The notes under the pieces are model-generated. The model made no database searches and was not told the origin of the DNA. It saw nothing but the letters and a program-made list of their open reading frames with translations. A stretch of 16,087 nt of DNA, taken from positions 1 to 16,087 of the forward strand of contig WBXJ01000040.1 in the NCBI GenBank assembly GCA_008933045.1. The letters run 5' to 3'. The DNA comes from Verrucomicrobiota bacterium. GTDB lineage: Bacteria; Verrucomicrobiota; Verrucomicrobiia; Limisphaerales; SXQI01. Shown here one piece after another: positions 1 to 6,952 of the stretch (position 1 is the first letter of the stretch; each line of letters starts with the position of its first letter). Made by a program: the position numbers and the translations under genes.

Positions 1-97
1 CCGACGGGTTGCGGACTCCCGTCGCGCATCCCGTGAGAACCACGGCAAGCAACCCCACAGAAACTGGTTTGAAGACCCACCTTAAGGCCGTATACAT
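1..97 (-). CDS. Lipoprotein, 5' end only (cut by window edge)
   Basis: Reading the minus strand from the ATG at 97 gives 32 open codons that run off the left edge. The peptide begins MYTALRWVFKP and continues into a hydrophobic stretch (VSVGLLAVVL) ending in L-T-G-C at residues 21-24. This is a classical type II signal peptide with a lipobox: basic residues, hydrophobic core, then LTGC, with Cys24 as the predicted lipidated residue. The mature protein would be anchored to a membrane by its N-terminal cysteine. No Shine-Dalgarno is obvious upstream; a T-rich run precedes the start. Nothing of the mature domain is visible beyond A-T-G-V-R-N-P-S, so no function can be given. An inverted repeat (GACGGG / CCCGTC) lies in codons just after the lipobox. 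The signal peptide is a good call; the rest is unknown. Confidence 0.6.
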   Translation of the reverse strand, partial: MYTALRWVFKPVSVGLLAVVLTGCATGVRNPS

Positions 98-216
98 AAT
101 CGTAAAAAAAATCTAACAAGTCACCTTGGATCGACCGCACAAAAAAAGCAACCCATCAACTTTTTTGACGATGTAACTCCCACTCTATTCAGCACCTAAC
201 CCACAATACCAACCTC

Positions 217-237
217 CGTTCATTTCGTTCATTTCGT
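217..237. repeat. Short 9-base tandem repeat (CGTTCATTT)
   Basis: CGTTCATTT occurs twice head to tail and is followed by a third partial copy (CGT). It leads directly into the imperfect palindrome TGCGAC-TTC-GTCCGC. It may be slippage-generated sequence or the edge of an interspersed repeat. Confidence 0.6.
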
Positions 238-242
238 AGGGT

Positions 243-256
243 GCGACTTCGTCCGC
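243..256. repeat. Imperfect palindrome, REP-like
   Basis: GCGAC (243-247), loop TTC, then GTCCGC (251-256) forms a hairpin with one bulged C. It sits in the phrase TAGGGTGCGACTTCGTCCGC. Its GC-rich hairpin form in a non-coding gap, close to another palindrome, suggests a REP-type interspersed element. Copy number elsewhere in the genome cannot be seen from this window. Confidence 0.35.
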
Positions 257-380
257 CCCGTTTCCGTTATCTCCTGCCCTTTGCTTTTAGCCCAAAAGTA
301 GCAACTGCCGCTCCTTTGGGTTCAATTCTTAGAAGTAATCCTACTCTTAGCCTCTAACGAGATTATCCTCAGTGTGTGAT

Positions 381-398
381 GCAGACATTCTTGTCTGC
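381..398. repeat. Perfect palindrome GCAGACA-ttct-TGTCTGC, REP-like
   Basis: Two 7-base arms (381-387 and 392-398) are exact reverse complements around a 4-base loop. There is no T-run on either side, so it is a poor intrinsic terminator. I read it as a REP-type palindrome; it could also be an operator or an RNA hairpin. Confidence 0.5.
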
Positions 399-420
399 CT
401 GGCTTCTTTCTAGGTGAACG

Positions 421-460
421 CTCTGATTCGTTAGAATCTGAGAAAAGGGGTGCCCCCTTT
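421..460 (-). terminator. Tandem hairpins, likely end of the dnaE-thioesterase transcript
   Basis: Just downstream of the thioesterase stop, read on the minus strand, comes AAAGGGG-GCA-CCCCTTT (460-444), a perfect 7-base stem with a 3-base loop. It is followed at once by CTCaGATTC-taac-GAATCaGAG (442-421), an 8-base-pair stem with one mismatch. The first hairpin ends in TTTT but has no long U-tract, so it is a weak intrinsic terminator. The tandem arrangement at an operon end supports a role in termination or 3'-end protection. Confidence 0.5.
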
Positions 461-482
461 AGGAGGGTATTTCTACAGGTTT

Positions 483-962
483 TTACTGCTTTCGGGGTGC
501 GAAGGTCAATTCACTGCTGCCGCCGATGAGTTCTTCCATCATTCCGCTGATTTGGGCTTCGGGGATGGGGATGTATTTTCCGGTGGCGGTGGCGCAGATC
601 CTCCCTGCTTGATTCTCGATGCGACCTTCGGCGATCAATATTTTGCCTCGCTTATTTTCGGTAAGGGTAGCGATGACGTTTAATGGTTCGTGAGGTTGAA
701 CGGGGGTCAGAAAGCGGACCGTAAGCTCTGCACAGAAAGCGAATTGGCCTGTCGGAACCGCGCAGGCCCAGACCAAAATTTCATCGAGCACGGTGGCCAA
801 CAAACCGCCGTGAATGACTCCTTTAAAACCGACATGCTCGGGGCGCGGTGTGAAGGTGGATCGGATTTCGTGGCCGTGGGCATGAAAACGCAATTGCAAG
901 CCCATGGGGTTGGACTCTCCGCAGACAAAGCATGAGAGCGTGTGTGGCAGTTCGTGGCTCAT
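483..962 (-). CDS. PaaI/4HBT-family hotdog thioesterase
   Basis: This 159-residue protein has the features of PaaI-like hotdog-fold acyl-CoA thioesterases, which hydrolyse acyl- or aryl-CoA thioesters in the cytoplasm. It has an N-terminal C11-F-V-C14-G...N-P-x-G-L element common in one PaaI subgroup. The hotdog helix motif is HGG at 51-53 followed by L-L-A-T-V-L-D-E, with Asp60/Glu61 as likely active-site acids. A central strand reads AELTVRFLTPV. Length fits the family (about 130-170). The substrate cannot be told from sequence. It starts 26 bases after the dnaE stop on the same strand, so co-transcription is likely; the pairing with dnaE says nothing clear about its role. The start at 962 puts the CFVCG element at its usual place. 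No strong Shine-Dalgarno is visible. Confidence 0.85.
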   Translation of the reverse strand: MSHELPHTLSCFVCGESNPMGLQLRFHAHGHEIRSTFTPRPEHVGFKGVIHGGLLATVLDEILVWACAVPTGQFAFCAELTVRFLTPVQPHEPLNVIATLTENKRGKILIAEGRIENQAGRICATATGKYIPIPEAQISGMMEELIGGSSELTFAPRKQ

Positions 963-988
963 GGTGGGTTGAAGGTTCGGCGATGGGG

Positions 989-3900
989 TTACTCGTCGCT
1001 ATCGTGGTTTCCTGAGCGTTTCTCCCATTTTTTGGCGGTGCGCTCGGGGAGGGTGGTGTCTACTTTGGCGTAGTAACTTTCCTCACCAAAAAGCGCGTCA
1101 ACCTGGGCCGCTAATTCCTGACTAGGAGTGACCCAAAAGCGATCGTGGGTTTCGATAAAAATGAGTTCACCCGTGGGTTTGCGAAAGCATAGAAACAAGG
1201 GGCATTTACCTGAATGTGCAGATGCGAGATGGAACAGCGCGTCTAGATTTTCGGGTTGCACTGTCGCCATCGGTAATTTGATGTGAACTTGTTTGGTATA
1301 TTTGCGAGGAGCCTCCTCAAGAGCCAGGATCTCCGTGGGGAAAAGCTTGGGTTTATCCTCACCGTTGTTGACTTCGCCACTGACGAGAACCGTTTTACCG
1401 ACAACTAATAACTCGCGGCATTTATCGTAATGCTCATTCATGCAGAGCAATTGGAAGGATCCTTCGAGATCCTCAACGGTCACCATGGCGTAAGGTTTGT
1501 TGTTCTTTTTTGAAATACCTTGTTGGATTGCGGCGATCATTCCGCCGATTCGAGTCATGCTGCGGTTGGGTAATTGCATCGCGGTGACGCTGGTGGCAAG
1601 TCCGTAACGTTGGAGTAGCGGTGCCAAAGGACTCAAGGGGTGACCGGTAACATAAAATCCGAGTAACTCTTTTTCCGCTGCCAACAAGTCGCTCAATGGC
1701 CATTCGGGGAGACGGGTGATTTTTTCTTGAGCAGAAGTCGGGCCGCTGTCCTCGAGTAGGCCGAAGAGCGAGGATTGGCCGCGTTGACGGTCTTGCGAGA
1801 TGGAGGCTGCGCGAGCCAATGTGTGATCAACAGAGGCCCAGAGGGTGGCGCGTGTCTCACCAAAACAATCACAGGCCCCGCTGCGGATTAGACCTTCGAG
1901 ACCTTTTTTGCTGACGGTGCGCGCATCCAATCGTTCGCACAAATTGGCTAGGGACTTAAACCTTCCACCCTCCTGTCGTGATTTTAGAATACTTTCGACC
2001 GCCTGCTCTCCGACTCCTTTGATGGCGGCCAAGCCGAAACGGATGACCTCGCCGCCTCGGGCTGGGGCGAAAGTAATCCGACTCTCGTTGACATCCGGAG
2101 GGAGCACTTCGACTTTAAACACTTTGGACTCGGCGATGAGGATGCCGAGCTTGGCAGTATCCCCCATGTCGTTTGTCATCATGGCACTGAGGAATTCGAC
2201 GGGGTAGTTGGCCTTCAGGTATGCGGTCTGATAAGCCACGATCGCATAAGCAGCGGCGTGGGATTTATTGAATCCGTACCCTGCGAATTTTTCGAGCAAA
2301 TCAAAAATCTGGTTTGCTTGTACAGCAGGAATTTTGTTCGTGGAGGCGCAGCCTTTCACAAATTTCTCACGCTGTTTCTGCATTTCCTCGACCTTTTTCT
2401 TGCCCATCGCCCGTCGCAAAAGGTCAGCAGCACCCAAGGTAAACCCTCCGAGTGCTTGAGCAGCCTGCATCACCTGCTCCTGATACACCATGATTCCGTA
2501 GGTTTCCTGACAAATCGGTTCGAGCAACGGATGTTCGTAATCGATTTTCACTTCGCCGTGTCGCCGTTTGATAAACTCTGGAATCAGTTCCATGGGTCCA
2601 GGACGATAAAGCGCGATCAAGGCGGTGATGTGTTCCACGGAACTGATCTGAAACTTGCGGCACAAATCGCGCATGCCGCCTGATTCCAACTGAAACACGC
2701 CGATGGTGTTGCCTTTGTTAAGGAGATCGTAAGTTTTTGCGTCGTCCAACGGCAGATCATCGATGGGCAGATCCACACTGCGTGTCGCCTGAATCATCTC
2801 CACGGTATTGCGGATAACGGTCAGTGTTTTGAGGCCGAGAAAATCCATCTTGAGCAAACCCAGATCCCCCACAGGCCCCATGGCGTATTGGGTCACGATG
2901 GTGCCATCCTCGTCCTGCTTGAGCGGCAAGAGATTGTCGAGCGGCTGATCACCGATGACCACACCCGCTGCGTGAACGGATGAGTTTCGGGTCAGATCCT
3001 CAAGGATAAATGCCGTGTCAATCAACTCGCGTGTGACATCCTCGGTCTCATAAGCGGTTTTTAATTCTGCGGAAGTTTTGAGCGCTTTGGTCAAATCCAT
3101 CTTCAGCTCATTGGGGATCATCTTGGCAAGGCGATCACATTCTCCGTAGCTGAGCCCCATGACGCGGCCGACGTCGCGAACCACCGACTTGGCACCCATC
3201 GTGCCGAAGGTAATGATTTGCGCGACCGAATCGCGTCCGTATTTCTCGCGCACATACTCGATCACATCCGCGCGGCGATCGTCAGCGAAGTCGATATCGA
3301 TATCGGGAGGATTGACGCGTTCGGGATTGAGGAACCGTTCAAAGAGAAGGCCGTAACGGATCGGATCCACATTAGAAATCGCAAGCAGATAGGCGACGAT
3401 CGAACCCGCAGCAGATCCGCGGGCGATACAAGTGATCCCTTGTGTCCGTCCATACGCCACAAAGTCAGCGACGATCAGAAAATAACTGATGAACCCCGTC
3501 TTCTCGATGGTGATCAGTTCGGTTTGCAAACGATCGATCACGGTCTTCACCGCTGCCGACACATCGTTTTCTTGGAGTTGATTGAAAGGCCCTTGCGCTC
3601 CTTCGGCTGCTTTGAAGGTGGGCAATCGACGAGCGTCTTCGATGGCTTCCACCCTGAAGTCTGACCCCTCGGCATAGGCCAGAATTCCATAGCGTTGCCC
3701 GAGGCCATCGGCCAAAAGTTTGCGGAGAAATCCTTCGCGAGTGAAATGCTCAGGTGGGTTGAAAAGTGGGTAGTGAAGCTTATCAAATTCAATTTCGAGA
3801 TTACATTTCTCGGCAACCTCAAGAGTGTTTTTGACAGCCTCGGGCACTTCGGCGAACAAGGCCGTCATTTCTTCCGCCGAGCGCAAATAGAATTGCTCCT

Positions 3901-4630
3901 GCACATAACGCATTCGCTTGGCATCCCTCAATTGGCTTTGTGTTCCTAGGCAGATGAGGCAATCGTGCGCATGTGAGTGTTCTTTTCGGACGTAGTGGAC
4001 GTCGTTGGTGGCTACTGTTTTAAGGTCGAACTCCTGAGCCCATGGTAGCAAATGTCGGTTGACCTTGGCCTGTTCGGCAATGCCGTGATTTTGTAGTTCG
4101 AGATAAAAATTCTCGGCGCCGAATGTCTGTTTGAACCAGTCCAGAGATTGTCGAGCACGGGGTAGATCATCGTGCAGAATGAACTGCGGAATCTCACTCG
4201 CTAGACACCCCGACAAAACGATTAGACCCTCCTTGTGAGCGGTGAGAATTTCTTTGTCGATCCGAGGTTTGTAATAAAACCCCTTGATGTGGGCATCGCT
4301 GACGAGTTTAACGAGGTTCTTGTAGCCGACTTGGTCTTTGGCCAGCAACACAAGATGGTTGTAAACATCCTTGCCACCGCTAGAGCTTTTTTTCTCCAAT
4401 CGACTCCCGGGAGCCACATAAACCTCACACCCAATGATTGGTTTAATTCCTTTGGCCCGTGCGGCTTGGTAAAACTCAATCGCCCCGTACATAACACCGT
4501 GGTCGGTGATCGACAGTGCCGAAAAGTTTAGTTCCTTCGCACGATCCATCAATCGATCCAACCGACAGGCTCCGTCGAGCAAGGAATACTCTGTGTGCAA
4601 ATGAAGATGAACGAATTCGGCAGGCGACAT
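989..4630 (-). CDS. dnaE: DNA polymerase III subunit alpha
   Basis: This is the catalytic alpha subunit of the replicative DNA polymerase III, a C-family polymerase. From the ATG at 4630 the protein has 1213 residues, within the DnaE range. The N-terminal PHP domain opens with FVHLHLHTEYSLLDG at residues 6-20. The palm contains N-P-P-D-I-D-I-D-F, whose acidic residues fall at 443, 445 and 447, and the later M-D-F-L-G-L motif with Asp596 matches the third catalytic aspartate. Further family marks are SSVHAAGVVI, YQEQVMQ and GYGFNKSHAAAYA, then a helix-hairpin-helix region (IKGVGEQAVE) and an OB-fold (RIGGMIAAIQQG). It is DnaE rather than PolC, since no proofreading exonuclease is inserted. A GTG at 4693 would add 21 residues (MFKPQFSQ...) not typical of the family, so I prefer 4630, although neither start has a clear Shine-Dalgarno. 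It lies between the UbiD and thioesterase genes, same strand. Confidence 0.97.
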   Translation of the reverse strand: MSPAEFVHLHLHTEYSLLDGACRLDRLMDRAKELNFSALSITDHGVMYGAIEFYQAARAKGIKPIIGCEVYVAPGSRLEKKSSSGGKDVYNHLVLLAKDQVGYKNLVKLVSDAHIKGFYYKPRIDKEILTAHKEGLIVLSGCLASEIPQFILHDDLPRARQSLDWFKQTFGAENFYLELQNHGIAEQAKVNRHLLPWAQEFDLKTVATNDVHYVRKEHSHAHDCLICLGTQSQLRDAKRMRYVQEQFYLRSAEEMTALFAEVPEAVKNTLEVAEKCNLEIEFDKLHYPLFNPPEHFTREGFLRKLLADGLGQRYGILAYAEGSDFRVEAIEDARRLPTFKAAEGAQGPFNQLQENDVSAAVKTVIDRLQTELITIEKTGFISYFLIVADFVAYGRTQGITCIARGSAAGSIVAYLLAISNVDPIRYGLLFERFLNPERVNPPDIDIDFADDRRADVIEYVREKYGRDSVAQIITFGTMGAKSVVRDVGRVMGLSYGECDRLAKMIPNELKMDLTKALKTSAELKTAYETEDVTRELIDTAFILEDLTRNSSVHAAGVVIGDQPLDNLLPLKQDEDGTIVTQYAMGPVGDLGLLKMDFLGLKTLTVIRNTVEMIQATRSVDLPIDDLPLDDAKTYDLLNKGNTIGVFQLESGGMRDLCRKFQISSVEHITALIALYRPGPMELIPEFIKRRHGEVKIDYEHPLLEPICQETYGIMVYQEQVMQAAQALGGFTLGAADLLRRAMGKKKVEEMQKQREKFVKGCASTNKIPAVQANQIFDLLEKFAGYGFNKSHAAAYAIVAYQTAYLKANYPVEFLSAMMTNDMGDTAKLGILIAESKVFKVEVLPPDVNESRITFAPARGGEVIRFGLAAIKGVGEQAVESILKSRQEGGRFKSLANLCERLDARTVSKKGLEGLIRSGACDCFGETRATLWASVDHTLARAASISQDRQRGQSSLFGLLEDSGPTSAQEKITRLPEWPLSDLLAAEKELLGFYVTGHPLSPLAPLLQRYGLATSVTAMQLPNRSMTRIGGMIAAIQQGISKKNNKPYAMVTVEDLEGSFQLLCMNEHYDKCRELLVVGKTVLVSGEVNNGEDKPKLFPTEILALEEAPRKYTKQVHIKLPMATVQPENLDALFHLASAHSGKCPLFLCFRKPTGELIFIETHDRFWVTPSQELAAQVDALFGEESYYAKVDTTLPERTAKKWEKRSGNHDSDE

Positions 4631-4714
4631 GGCTTTAATTATGACGTTGTCGATTGGAGCACGCAATCCTTGAGAAAACTGAGGCTTGAACACTGCCCTG
4701 CAGTTCGGTGCTGA

Positions 4715-6259
4715 CTAGCCACGAAACATGGCATCAACGCGGGTTTTGACTTTGGGATCCATCTTGATGAGAGGTGGCCATTCGCGACGAAACCCTTCGC
4801 CTGATAATTTTCGAGTGGCATCGAAACCAAGTTTCGTGCCGATCGCGAGATCAGCCGTCGCATGATCGAGGACATCCGCAGGGCCTTTCGTAAAAATAGT
4901 GTCACGTTGAGGCTCGGTGTTGGCGCACAGCCGAAACAACACATCACTTGTGTTATGCACATCCACATCCTCATCCACGATGATGATGTATTTTGTAAAC
5001 ATCATCTGCCCCATTCCCCACATCCCATGCATGATTTTAAATGCCTGCATCGGATAAGTCTTGCGGATGCTGACGACGACCAGGTTATGAAAAACTCCCT
5101 CGGCAGGGAGGGCGATATCCACAATCTCCGGAAAGTTCATTTTGAAAATCGGCAGAAAAAGTTTAACACTCGCGGCACCGATATAAAAATCTTCCATCGG
5201 CGGAATCCCTACCACTGTGGCGGGATAAATAGCATTTTTCCTGTGAGTGATTGCTGTGATGTGGAACACCGGGTATCGATCCGCTAGCGAATAGTAGCCC
5301 GTGTGATCACCAAAGGGACCTTCCACACGGAGCGGTTCGGTGGGATCGATATACCCTTCGATCACGAAATCTGAATTGGCAGGCACCTCGAGGTCATTGG
5401 TTTCGCATTTCACCAATCGCACCGATTCTTTGCGTAGATACCCGGCGAGTAAAAACTCATCAAGACCGTCAGGCAACGGGGCGGTCGCACAGAAAGGAAA
5501 AACAGGATCGCCCCCGAGGAAAACGGCGACCGGCATCCGCTGTCCGGTTTGATAGTAACGGCGACCATGACGAGCAGCGACTTTCTGAAGCTGCCAATGC
5601 ATACCCGTTGTTTGCGAGTCATAAATCTGCATGCGATACATGCCGACGTTTCGCTCGCCTGTGTCTGGGTCCTTCGTGACCACGCAGGGCAAGGTGATAA
5701 AGCGACCCCCATCCAAGGGCCAACACTGTTGGATCGGAAGATTGAGGAGGGTTGCAAGCGGATCACGCGCGACGTTAGCTGCGTAACGCTCGGATAACTG
5801 AGTGATCGGGAGAGGCTCAGGCCATTCAGTCGCTGGCTTAGGCGACTCAAAACGGTGGATAACTTCTTTGCACGGACCATCCGAAACAGTTTTGGGTTTG
5901 GCATGGCGAAGTTCGAAGGCTATTCCCAGAAGTTTTAGTGTTTCGCGCACGCTGGTGGGAGGCTTGGCTTTCATCAAGTTGCCAAGATCCGCAGCCACTT
6001 GATCCACACTCTCCGCACCTAGGCTCATCGCCATGCGCTTCCAAGAACCTAGCGTGTTGATCGCGAGGGGAAATGAGGAGGGCTGGCCGTTGACAGTAGG
6101 CCGCTCAAAAAGCAACGCCTTGCCGCCGCCCGGAAGCTTCATTTCGCGATCGGCAATTTCGGTGATCTCCAACTCGGTCGCCACCGGTTGCGCAATGCGC
6201 TTCAATTCACCGGCCCGATCAAGGGCAGTGATAAAATCTTGGTAGGAATCAAACGCCAT
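4715..6259 (-). CDS. ubiD: UbiD-family prenyl-FMN-dependent decarboxylase
   Basis: This 514-residue enzyme is a UbiD-family decarboxylase, which uses prenylated FMN to remove a carboxylate from aromatic or unsaturated acids; the best-known role is a ring decarboxylation in ubiquinone or menaquinone synthesis. The N-terminus (YQDFITALDRAGELKRI) and ITEIADREMKLPGG are typical. The cofactor/metal region reads RNVGMYRMQ, with Arg209 the likely catalytic arginine. E-G-P-F-G-D-H-T-G-Y-Y-S places Glu313 and Asp318 five residues apart, matching the acidic pair of the R-E-(E/D) active site. Length fits UbiD (about 490-510). No UbiX partner, which makes the cofactor, is in the window. Quinone synthesis is the likely pathway, but other substrates are possible. 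A good Shine-Dalgarno (AGGTGA, minus strand, 6269-6264) supports the start. pyrE lies 69 bases upstream. Confidence 0.9.
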   Translation of the reverse strand: MAFDSYQDFITALDRAGELKRIAQPVATELEITEIADREMKLPGGGKALLFERPTVNGQPSSFPLAINTLGSWKRMAMSLGAESVDQVAADLGNLMKAKPPTSVRETLKLLGIAFELRHAKPKTVSDGPCKEVIHRFESPKPATEWPEPLPITQLSERYAANVARDPLATLLNLPIQQCWPLDGGRFITLPCVVTKDPDTGERNVGMYRMQIYDSQTTGMHWQLQKVAARHGRRYYQTGQRMPVAVFLGGDPVFPFCATAPLPDGLDEFLLAGYLRKESVRLVKCETNDLEVPANSDFVIEGYIDPTEPLRVEGPFGDHTGYYSLADRYPVFHITAITHRKNAIYPATVVGIPPMEDFYIGAASVKLFLPIFKMNFPEIVDIALPAEGVFHNLVVVSIRKTYPMQAFKIMHGMWGMGQMMFTKYIIIVDEDVDVHNTSDVLFRLCANTEPQRDTIFTKGPADVLDHATADLAIGTKLGFDATRKLSGEGFRREWPPLIKMDPKVKTRVDAMFRG

Positions 6260-6263
6260 ATCT

Positions 6264-6269
6264 TCACCT
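6264..6269 (-). promoter_or_regulatory. Ribosome binding site of the UbiD gene
   Basis: On the minus strand AGGTGA is followed by four bases and then the ATG at 6259. It is one of the few clear Shine-Dalgarno sequences in this window, where most genes lack one, and it fixes the start of the decarboxylase. Confidence 0.6.
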
Positions 6270-6328
6270 AAGATAACACACTCGCCGGAAATATCCCATC
6301 CTCACATCTCCATTTCGAGATATGTCAA

Positions 6329-6895
6329 TTATTTGCTGCCCGGTTTAGTCGCTTGGGATGCCGCTAGATCGGGCGGAAGTTGGTCAGCAGGAAACGTCTC
6401 GACCTTGAGTGCGAGCAAACTGAACGTCGGCACCCCCAGATCCACTGTGCCATTCGAGCGATCCACGACCATGGCAACCCCAGCCGCGATACCTCCGTGC
6501 TCACGCACAATAGCTAGAGTCTCTCTGACCCTGCCACCCTGAGTCACAACATCCTCCACGATGAGACACTTCTCGCCTGTAGCGATTTTGAAACCACGTC
6601 GCAGCACCAGTTTTCCATCCTCCTTTTCGACAAAGATGAAACGTAACCCCAATTGACGAGCGACCTCTTGCCCAATCACAAGCCCTCCCATCGCGGGCGC
6701 AATGACCGTGCTGGCGTTGAGTGCCCTGAGCTGATTCGCGAGAGCCGCACCAAACTTTTCAACGTCAGGCATGCTCTGTAACGCGAGGGCGCACTGGAAA
6801 AACTGGCGGCTGTGCAAACCGCTGCGTAAAACAAAATGACCCTCTAGCAATGCGCCAGAGGATCGAAACCTATGCAAAACTTCCGATTCGGTCAT
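6329..6895 (-). CDS. pyrE: Orotate phosphoribosyltransferase
   Basis: This enzyme joins orotate to PRPP to give orotidine 5'-monophosphate, the fifth step of de novo pyrimidine synthesis, in the cytoplasm. The 188-residue protein begins with SGALLEGHFVLRSGLHS (residues 13-29), typical of the Thermus-like PyrE group. It continues with VIAPAMGGLVIG (64-75), the catalytic-loop lysine region F-V-E-K-E-D-G-K (88-95) and the PRPP loop L-I-V-E-D-V-V-T-Q-G-G (111-121). The C-terminus ends QATKPGSK. The Cys-Pro-x-Cys pair found near the C-terminus of many relatives is absent; the segment reads QLPPDLAAS. It sits between the CotH-like gene (57 bases upstream) and the UbiD gene, same strand. No other pyrimidine gene is near. 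The Shine-Dalgarno is not obvious. Confidence 0.94.
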   Translation of the reverse strand: MTESEVLHRFRSSGALLEGHFVLRSGLHSRQFFQCALALQSMPDVEKFGAALANQLRALNASTVIAPAMGGLVIGQEVARQLGLRFIFVEKEDGKLVLRRGFKIATGEKCLIVEDVVTQGGRVRETLAIVREHGGIAAGVAMVVDRSNGTVDLGVPTFSLLALKVETFPADQLPPDLAASQATKPGSK

Positions 6896-6952
6896 GTGCA
6901 GGTTATTTCAACACAAACCGCTCACGGGTGACAACCTTGAAGCGGCGCACCC

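Larger units (their letters stand above)
98..482. other. Non-coding region, 385 bases, rich in short repeats and hairpins
   Basis: This lies between the start of the lipoprotein gene and the end of the thioesterase gene; both are on the minus strand, so it holds the lipoprotein promoter and the end of the upstream operon. I see no convincing gene. It contains a 9-base tandem repeat (217-237), an imperfect palindrome around 243-256, a perfect palindrome at 381-398, and two adjacent hairpins at 421-442 and 444-460. The lipoprotein promoter should lie within roughly 100-200, which is AT-rich with poly-A and poly-T runs, but I could not pick a confident -35/-10 pair. Confidence 0.6.

Noticed and set aside
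450..683. Plus-strand frame of 77 codons overlapping the thioesterase
   Set aside because: It is antisense to a well-supported hotdog thioesterase and begins inside the terminator hairpin. Its Gly/Phe/Asp-rich sequence fits a shadow.
3218..3664. Long plus-strand open frames inside dnaE and other genes (such as 3218-3664, 2258-2683, 10682-11155, 14161-14718)
   Set aside because: They lie antisense to strongly recognised genes, have no domain-like sequence and read like reverse-frame shadows rich in Arg, Ser and Cys.
4631..4693. GTG start adding 21 residues to DnaE
   Set aside because: Family members begin only a few residues before F-V-H-L-H-L-H-T. The extension has no family match that I recognise, though the ATG also lacks a Shine-Dalgarno, so this remains a preference, not proof.
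6300..6325. Weak hairpin (ATCTC / GAGAT) between pyrE and the UbiD gene
   Set aside because: The stem is only five bases with no T-run; too weak to call a terminator or attenuator.
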